Source of the DNA: Miltoncostaeales bacterium
GTDB lineage: Bacteria; Actinomycetota; Thermoleophilia; Miltoncostaeales; Miltoncostaeaceae
Reading direction: 5' to 3'
Length of the DNA stretch: 27,161 nt
NCBI GenBank assembly: GCA_030829765.1
Contig: JAUROO010000102.1
Span: forward strand, 1-27,161
Shown: in pieces, positions 23,880 through 27,161 of the stretch
How the letters are laid out: every line of letters begins with the position of its first letter
Numbering within the stretch: the first letter of the stretch is position 1
Program-made: the position numbers and the translations under genes
The notes under the pieces: generated by a model
What the model saw: only the letters and a program-made list of their open reading frames with translations
Databases searched by the model: none
What the model was told of the DNA's origin: nothing

Positions 23880-23901
23880 GCAGCGCAGCAGGAACCTTCA
23901 C

Positions 23902-24266
23902 GGGCCCGAACCAGTTTCGACGGGGCGGAGAAGGATTGGCAAGCGAGCCGCGGACCCTGAGGACCGCGTTACCAACAGGGAACCAAACGTAGCTGCGGAC
24001 ACCCGTCAGCTCGCTCTCGCCGCCTAGTAAGCGGTACTGAGAGTCGTCGGCCCACCCTTCGGACCATGAGGGGGATCACCGGCGTCGCATAGTGGTCCTG
24101 GCCCCGAGGCAGGGTTCCTCGGCCAAGGGGCGAGATTTCAGGAGGGGCTGGGGGAGGAGTGATTTGCCGGAGATGGCACCCTCCCCGAGAAATTCATCAC
24201 CGGCTGCGCTCGGAGAAACCCATCTGGAAACGCTTTCGGACGCCGGGGCAGTGCCGGCCGGGTCCA
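23902..24266 (+). ncRNA. ssrA: Transfer-messenger RNA (tmRNA, SsrA)
   Basis: 365 nt. tmRNA rescues stalled ribosomes with SmpB and adds a degradation tag. The 5' end GGGCCCG (23902-23908) is followed by the conserved AGTTTCGACGGGG. The tag frame reads AAC GTA GCT GCG GAC ACC CGT CAG CTC GCT CTC GCC GCC and then TAG TAA (24025-24030), giving NVAADTRQLALAA with the classic ALAA-like end and tandem stops; the codon before AAC is CCA. The 3' part TTTCGGACGC aligns with E. coli tmRNA. The acceptor CGGGTCC (24259-24265) pairs with the 5' end including the G3-U alanine identity pair, with A24266 as discriminator; CCA is not encoded. The T-stem GCCGG/CCGGC is perfect but the T-loop is GGCAGTG rather than TTCRANN. 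Confidence 0.93.
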
Positions 24267-24289
24267 CTGGAAAATGAAGGACGCACCAC

Positions 24290-24320
24290 CCGAGGGGGGG
24301 CCGGAGACGGCCCCCCTCGG
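24290..24320 (+). terminator. Terminator downstream of ssrA
   Basis: CCGAGGGGGGGCCG (24290-24303) pairs with CGGCCCCCCTCGG (24308-24320), one extra G bulged, around a GAGA tetraloop. It lies 24 bases past the mature tmRNA 3' end. The following bases CCGTTCAGTC are not a real T-tract, as for the other hairpins in this window. Confidence 0.65.
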
Positions 24321-24324
24321 CCGT

Positions 24325-24600
24325 TCAGTCTGTGAGTTGCTCCCGCAGTGCCCGGGGCAGCGTGTCGCTGCCCCGGCGGGCACCGCCGTCCCAGATGTCG
24401 TCGGCACGGGCATTGATCGCGATCCCCGCCCCGGGGTCAGCGGGAATCACGGCCACGCGCATCCTCACCCGCTGCAATCCGTACGCCCGCGCACCGCCAG
24501 GGTGCGGATGCCCGGGCTCGCACCGATCACCCTTCCTGCCGTCTCCACTGCGGCCGGGACCTCCGCGAATGCGGCGTCCCGGCTGGCGCGGCGCCGATGT
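24325..24600 (-). other. Short or decayed coding remnant downstream of the desaturase gene
   Basis: The stretch between the ssrA terminator and the desaturase stop has no confident gene. On the minus strand two short frames abut: one ending at TGA 24467-24465 that reads ...DAAFAEVPAAVETAGRV and onward as plausible protein, and one from ATG 24462 to TGA 24327-24325 (45 aa, MRVAVIPADPGAGIAINARA...) with coding-like third-position GC. They look like two halves of one small protein split by a frameshift, or two tiny coupled ORFs. I recognise no family. The rest of 24327-24665 shows nothing else. Confidence 0.3.
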
Positions 24601-24665
24601 TCACCTCGTGCGCGCTCGCTCCGATTCCCATGTTGTGGCTCCCGCTCCAGGTGGGGCGGGGTGGT

Positions 24666-25793
24666 TCAGGCGATCCCGCCAGGGGCCGGTGTCGCGGTGG
24701 CGGGGCCGTACGGGACACGTCCCATGTCTCGCAGCCACCGCGCATGTGATCGCAACGCGCTGAGGAAGGTGTCGTTCGCCCTGTAGTGCAGGTCGTGCTC
24801 CCGACAGAGCTGCTCGAGCACGGGTGAGATGCGCCGGTAGTGCACGTGGCATACGTTGGGCAGCAGGTGGTGCTCCACCTGGAAGTTCAGGCCGCCCAGG
24901 TACCAGTTGAGCACGCGGCTCGACCGGGCAAAGTCCACCGTGTGCTCCACCTGGTGGCGCGCCCATTCCCGTGGGCCATCACGCTCGGACTCCACCAGCA
25001 TGCGTGCCTCGGAGGTGAAGTCGGCCTCCTCCACGCAGTGCGCCAGCTGGAACACCACTGCGAGGATGATGCCCAGGATCCAAAGCGTCACGAACGCGCC
25101 CAGCAGAACGCCCCACCAGGGCTGCACGAACATCGGCAGCACGAGGAAAAGACCGAAGAACACGATCTTGGTGCCGATCAGCTGCCACAGGTCGGCGCCA
25201 CGCGGGCGCTTCAGGGGTACGTGGGCATTGGGCCCACGAATCAGCATTGAGGCATCGCCCATCAGCGCCTGACGCGGGGCGTAGAAGCCGTAGAGGGCAA
25301 ACATGTAGATGTGCTGGAAGCGGTGCCACGGCCGTCGCGGCTGGTCCGGCGCGAACCGGGCGAGCGGCATCTGTTCGATGTCGCCATCCTTGTCCACCAC
25401 GTTCGTGTAGGTGTGGTGCGCGTGGTTGTGGCGCTCGCGCCACAGGTACGACGACGTGCCGAGCAGCACGTCCATCGTCAGCCCGAGGAACCTCCACCGG
25501 CGACCCAGCGCCCCGTGGTTGGCGTCATGCTGGATGGAGAAGGCCACCCCGCCGAGCGCGAGCGCCAGCGAGATGCAGCCAAGACCCGCCTGCCACCAGT
25601 TGCCGGCCATGAACACCAGGTACGCATACGAGGCCGCCGTCCAGACCAGCATGAAGGCGGCCTTGGCGAAGAAACGCATGCGGCCGCGACGGAGAGTCCT
25701 TGCATCCAGCATCTGCCTCACGGCGCGCGTGAGGTCTGCCTGGAAAGAGCCGCCGCCCCGGAGCAGGCGCGCGGGCGCTTCCTTTGTCGTCAC
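24666..25793 (-). CDS. Membrane fatty acid desaturase (acyl-CoA/lipid type)
   Basis: 375 aa from GTG 25793. It inserts a double bond in fatty acyl chains using a di-iron centre, O2 and electrons from a ferredoxin or reductase; regioselectivity cannot be read from sequence. Numbered from the alternative ATG 25808 (five residues more), the three histidine boxes are HDANH (94-98), RERHNHAHHTYTN (HNxxHH, 127-132) and QVEHHLLPN. Q rather than H in the third box is typical of front-end or linoleoyl-CoA-like desaturases. Hydrophobic pairs lie at about 50-95 and 210-255. GTG 25793 is preferred because GGAGG (25806-25802) lies 8 nt upstream, whereas the ATG overlaps this Shine-Dalgarno and has none of its own. 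Divergent from the haem-binding gene. Confidence 0.92.
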   Translation of the reverse strand: MTTKEAPARLLRGGGSFQADLTRAVRQMLDARTLRRGRMRFFAKAAFMLVWTAASYAYLVFMAGNWWQAGLGCISLALALGGVAFSIQHDANHGALGRRWRFLGLTMDVLLGTSSYLWRERHNHAHHTYTNVVDKDGDIEQMPLARFAPDQPRRPWHRFQHIYMFALYGFYAPRQALMGDASMLIRGPNAHVPLKRPRGADLWQLIGTKIVFFGLFLVLPMFVQPWWGVLLGAFVTLWILGIILAVVFQLAHCVEEADFTSEARMLVESERDGPREWARHQVEHTVDFARSSRVLNWYLGGLNFQVEHHLLPNVCHVHYRRISPVLEQLCREHDLHYRANDTFLSALRSHARWLRDMGRVPYGPATATPAPGGIA

Positions 25794-25824
25794 TGCGATG
25801 TCCTCCATGCCGGCGAGCGGGGGA

Positions 25825-25868
25825 TCGCTCGAAGAGCGAGATTCCTCTCAAGCCATGCCCGAACGGTA
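25825..25868 (-). promoter_or_regulatory. Desaturase promoter with leader palindrome
   Basis: On the minus strand TACCGT (25868-25863) fits TANNNT. Downstream of it, in the predicted 5' leader, a perfect 6-bp inverted repeat TCGCTC-GAA-GAGCGA (25825-25839) could be an operator or a small hairpin. The shared upstream region with the divergent gene is about 180 bp. Confidence 0.4.
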
Positions 25869-25964
25869 GCGGGGCTGCCGGTTGCGCAGGACATGCACCG
25901 GTTAAGGAGGGGACAACTGACCGTCACGATGGACTACCAGCTGCTCCGGCTCACGGCGCATGGC

Positions 25965-25970
25965 TAGCTT
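25965..25970 (+). promoter_or_regulatory. -10 element for leaderless haem-binding protein gene
   Basis: TAGCTT is followed by six bases (TGTCCC) and ATG 25977, so the predicted RNA begins at the start codon. No Shine-Dalgarno is present. Confidence 0.55.
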
Positions 25971-25976
25971 TGTCCC

Positions 25977-26663
25977 ATGGCCTTCTTCCGCTCCCGCTGG
26001 GCGGCCATCCGCCGCCACCCGGCCCTCGCCGCCATCACCGTGGCCTTCGTGGTCCTCTGGGTCATCTTCGGGGCGCTCATCGGGTTCCTCCCAGGGTCTG
26101 TGCTGATGGCCGCATTGGCCCTCCTCATCTGGTGGGTCGTGCTGGAGGTCGTCGCACGACGCCGTGCGCGCGCCGGGAGGGCCGCACCCACCCGGGAGGG
26201 CCGCACCGCCGTGGTGGCAGGGGTTGCCGTGGTGCTGGTGGGCTTTGGGCTCATGCAGGCGGTGCCCTACGGGCGCGATCACTCGAACCCGCCCGTCACG
26301 GGCGAGCCCACGTGGCATGACGAGGCAACGCGCACGCTGATGGTGCGCGCGTGCTTCCAGTGCCACTCGAGCGAGGTGAGCTACCCGTGGTACGCGGGCA
26401 TCGCGCCGACATCGTGGGCGGTCCAGCGGCACATCGACGAGGCCCGCGGCAAGGTCAACTACTCGCAGTTCGCCACCGACCCCGGCGACGCCGACGAGAC
26501 CATCGAGGTCATCCGCGACGGCTCCATGCCCCCGGCCTACTTCACGCGGTTCGGCAACAACGCCACGGCCAACCTGACCGACGAGGAGAAGGCGCAACTG
26601 ATCGCGGGGCTCGAGCAGACCCCGGGTATGTCGGAGGACGACCCCGGCGAGCAGGGCGGCTGA
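25977..26663 (+). CDS. Membrane-anchored haem-binding domain protein (single CxxCH)
   Basis: 228 aa. Two N-terminal helices (about 17-38 and 42-60), a basic Arg-rich loop and a third helix (about 78-93) precede an extracytoplasmic domain. That domain has the c-type haem site C126-F-Q-C129-H130 within VRACFQCHSSEVSYPWYAGIAPTSWAVQRHIDEARGKVNYSQF, the hallmark of the Haem_bd family (CYDCHSNET...WPWYS...AP...W). Function of the family is not established; electron transfer at the membrane is likely. DGSMPPAYF supplies the distal Met candidate. Divergent from the desaturase and followed by katG 83 bases on, so a redox or oxidative-stress context is plausible but not proven. Confidence 0.85.
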   Translation: MAFFRSRWAAIRRHPALAAITVAFVVLWVIFGALIGFLPGSVLMAALALLIWWVVLEVVARRRARAGRAAPTREGRTAVVAGVAVVLVGFGLMQAVPYGRDHSNPPVTGEPTWHDEATRTLMVRACFQCHSSEVSYPWYAGIAPTSWAVQRHIDEARGKVNYSQFATDPGDADETIEVIRDGSMPPAYFTRFGNNATANLTDEEKAQLIAGLEQTPGMSEDDPGEQGG

Positions 26664-26704
26664 GGGGGAGGACAGTTCGCCCGCCGGTGCGCGGGCGACG
26701 CGGC

Positions 26705-26740
26705 TACCTTTCCAGACGGCCCGATGATGAACCTGGAGGA
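26705..26740 (+). promoter_or_regulatory. katG promoter -10 and Shine-Dalgarno
   Basis: TACCTT (26705-26710) fits the TANNNT pattern; GGAGGA (26735-26740) lies six bases before GTG 26747, a strong ribosome site. No furA gene or recognisable Fur/OxyR box was seen upstream. Confidence 0.5.
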
Positions 26741-26746
26741 AGCCCT

Positions 26747-27161
26747 GTGAGCAGTGACGCGAAGTGCCCGGTGACCGGCGCGGGCGCCGGCCTTACCAAC
26801 CGCGACTGGTGGCCCGAGCAGCTGGACCTGGCCCCGCTTCGCCAGAACCCGCCCACGGCAGATCCCATGGGCGAGGGCTTCGACTACGCGGCGGAGTTCG
26901 CATCACTTGACCTCGGGGCCGTGAAGGCCGACATCGAGCAGCTCATGATCACTTCGCAGCCGTGGTGGCCGGCGGACTTCGGTCACTACGGCCCGCTGTT
27001 CATCCGCATGGCATGGCACAGCGCGGGCACCTACCGCATCGCCGATGGGCGCGGTGGGGCGGGCACGGGCGGCCAGCGCTTCGCGCCGCTCAACAGCTGG
27101 CCCGACAACGCCAACCTCGACAAGGCGCGGCGCCTGCTGTGGCCGGTGAAGCAGAAGTACG
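26747..27161 (+). CDS. katG: Catalase-peroxidase KatG, 5' part
   Basis: The first 138 codons; the gene runs off the window. KatG destroys hydrogen peroxide with catalase and peroxidase activities using haem b. The N-terminus KCPVTG and TNRDWWPEQLDLAPLRQN is the standard beginning of bacterial KatG. The distal haem pocket motif FIRMAWHSAGTYR gives R87, W90 and H91, equal to R102, W105 and H106 of E. coli; W90 is the residue that would join the Met-Tyr-Trp cofactor. GGQRFAPLNSWPDNANLDKARRLLWPVKQKY is also canonical. GTG 26747 is chosen for the GGAGGA six bases upstream. Confidence 0.96.
   Translation, partial: MSSDAKCPVTGAGAGLTNRDWWPEQLDLAPLRQNPPTADPMGEGFDYAAEFASLDLGAVKADIEQLMITSQPWWPADFGHYGPLFIRMAWHSAGTYRIADGRGGAGTGGQRFAPLNSWPDNANLDKARRLLWPVKQKY

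Noticed and set aside
23281..24300. Small ORFs inside ssrA
   Set aside because: They overlap a well-supported tmRNA; only the tag frame is meaningful.
1..27161. CRISPR arrays, insertion sequences, prophage or defence systems
   Set aside because: No regularly spaced repeats, transposase, integrase or nuclease-helicase modules were seen; the window is mainly core genes.

Overview
This is a GC-rich (roughly 70% or more), gene-dense chromosomal window from a Gram-positive, actinobacterium-like organism. The secA-prfB-ftsE-ftsX-ctp-rnr-smpB order, the RF2 without a programmed frameshift, the recurrent TANNNT -10 elements and the apparently leaderless genes all fit Actinomycetota. A deep branch such as Thermoleophilia is my inference, not something proven here. 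No integrase, transposase, CRISPR array, prophage gene or tRNA was seen.

Layout. 1-1325: tail of a sugar-nucleotide transferase and a bifunctional phosphoglucose/phosphomannose isomerase. 1444-3845: ahcY and mtnA, which recycle S-adenosylhomocysteine and methylthioadenosine-derived sugar (methyl cycle and methionine salvage). 4020-4247: infA on the minus strand, divergent from comF and hpf. 5830-7167: a probable secreted glycosidase-like protein with a peptidoglycan-binding tail. 7226-16927: the core block secA, prfB, a flavodoxin-like gene, ftsE, ftsX, an S41 protease, rnr and smpB, covering secretion, translation termination, division and cell-wall control, RNA decay and ribosome rescue. 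16937-21505 (minus): an overlapping operon lutA-lutB-lutC followed by a translationally coupled Vps62-domain membrane protein. 21599-23863: a secreted Ig-like/DUF11 protein interrupted by one in-frame TGA. 23902-24266: ssrA (tmRNA), partner of smpB but separated from it by about 7 kb. 24325-24600: remnant-like ORFs. 24666-25793 (minus): fatty acid desaturase, divergent from a haem-binding membrane protein and the start of katG, which runs off the window.

Points that stand out: (i) a tmRNA whose T-stem and acceptor are well formed, with the alanine G3-U pair, but whose T-loop is not of the TTCGA type; (ii) a TGA where the Ig-like repeat normally has Trp; (iii) infA with no canonical start but a strong Shine-Dalgarno in front of ACG, with two other genes (mtnA and the glycosidase-like gene) also lacking a canonical start where the protein should begin; (iv) a repeated TANNNT-N6-start-codon arrangement implying leaderless mRNAs; (v) the Vps62 membrane protein tied to the lactate-utilisation operon.
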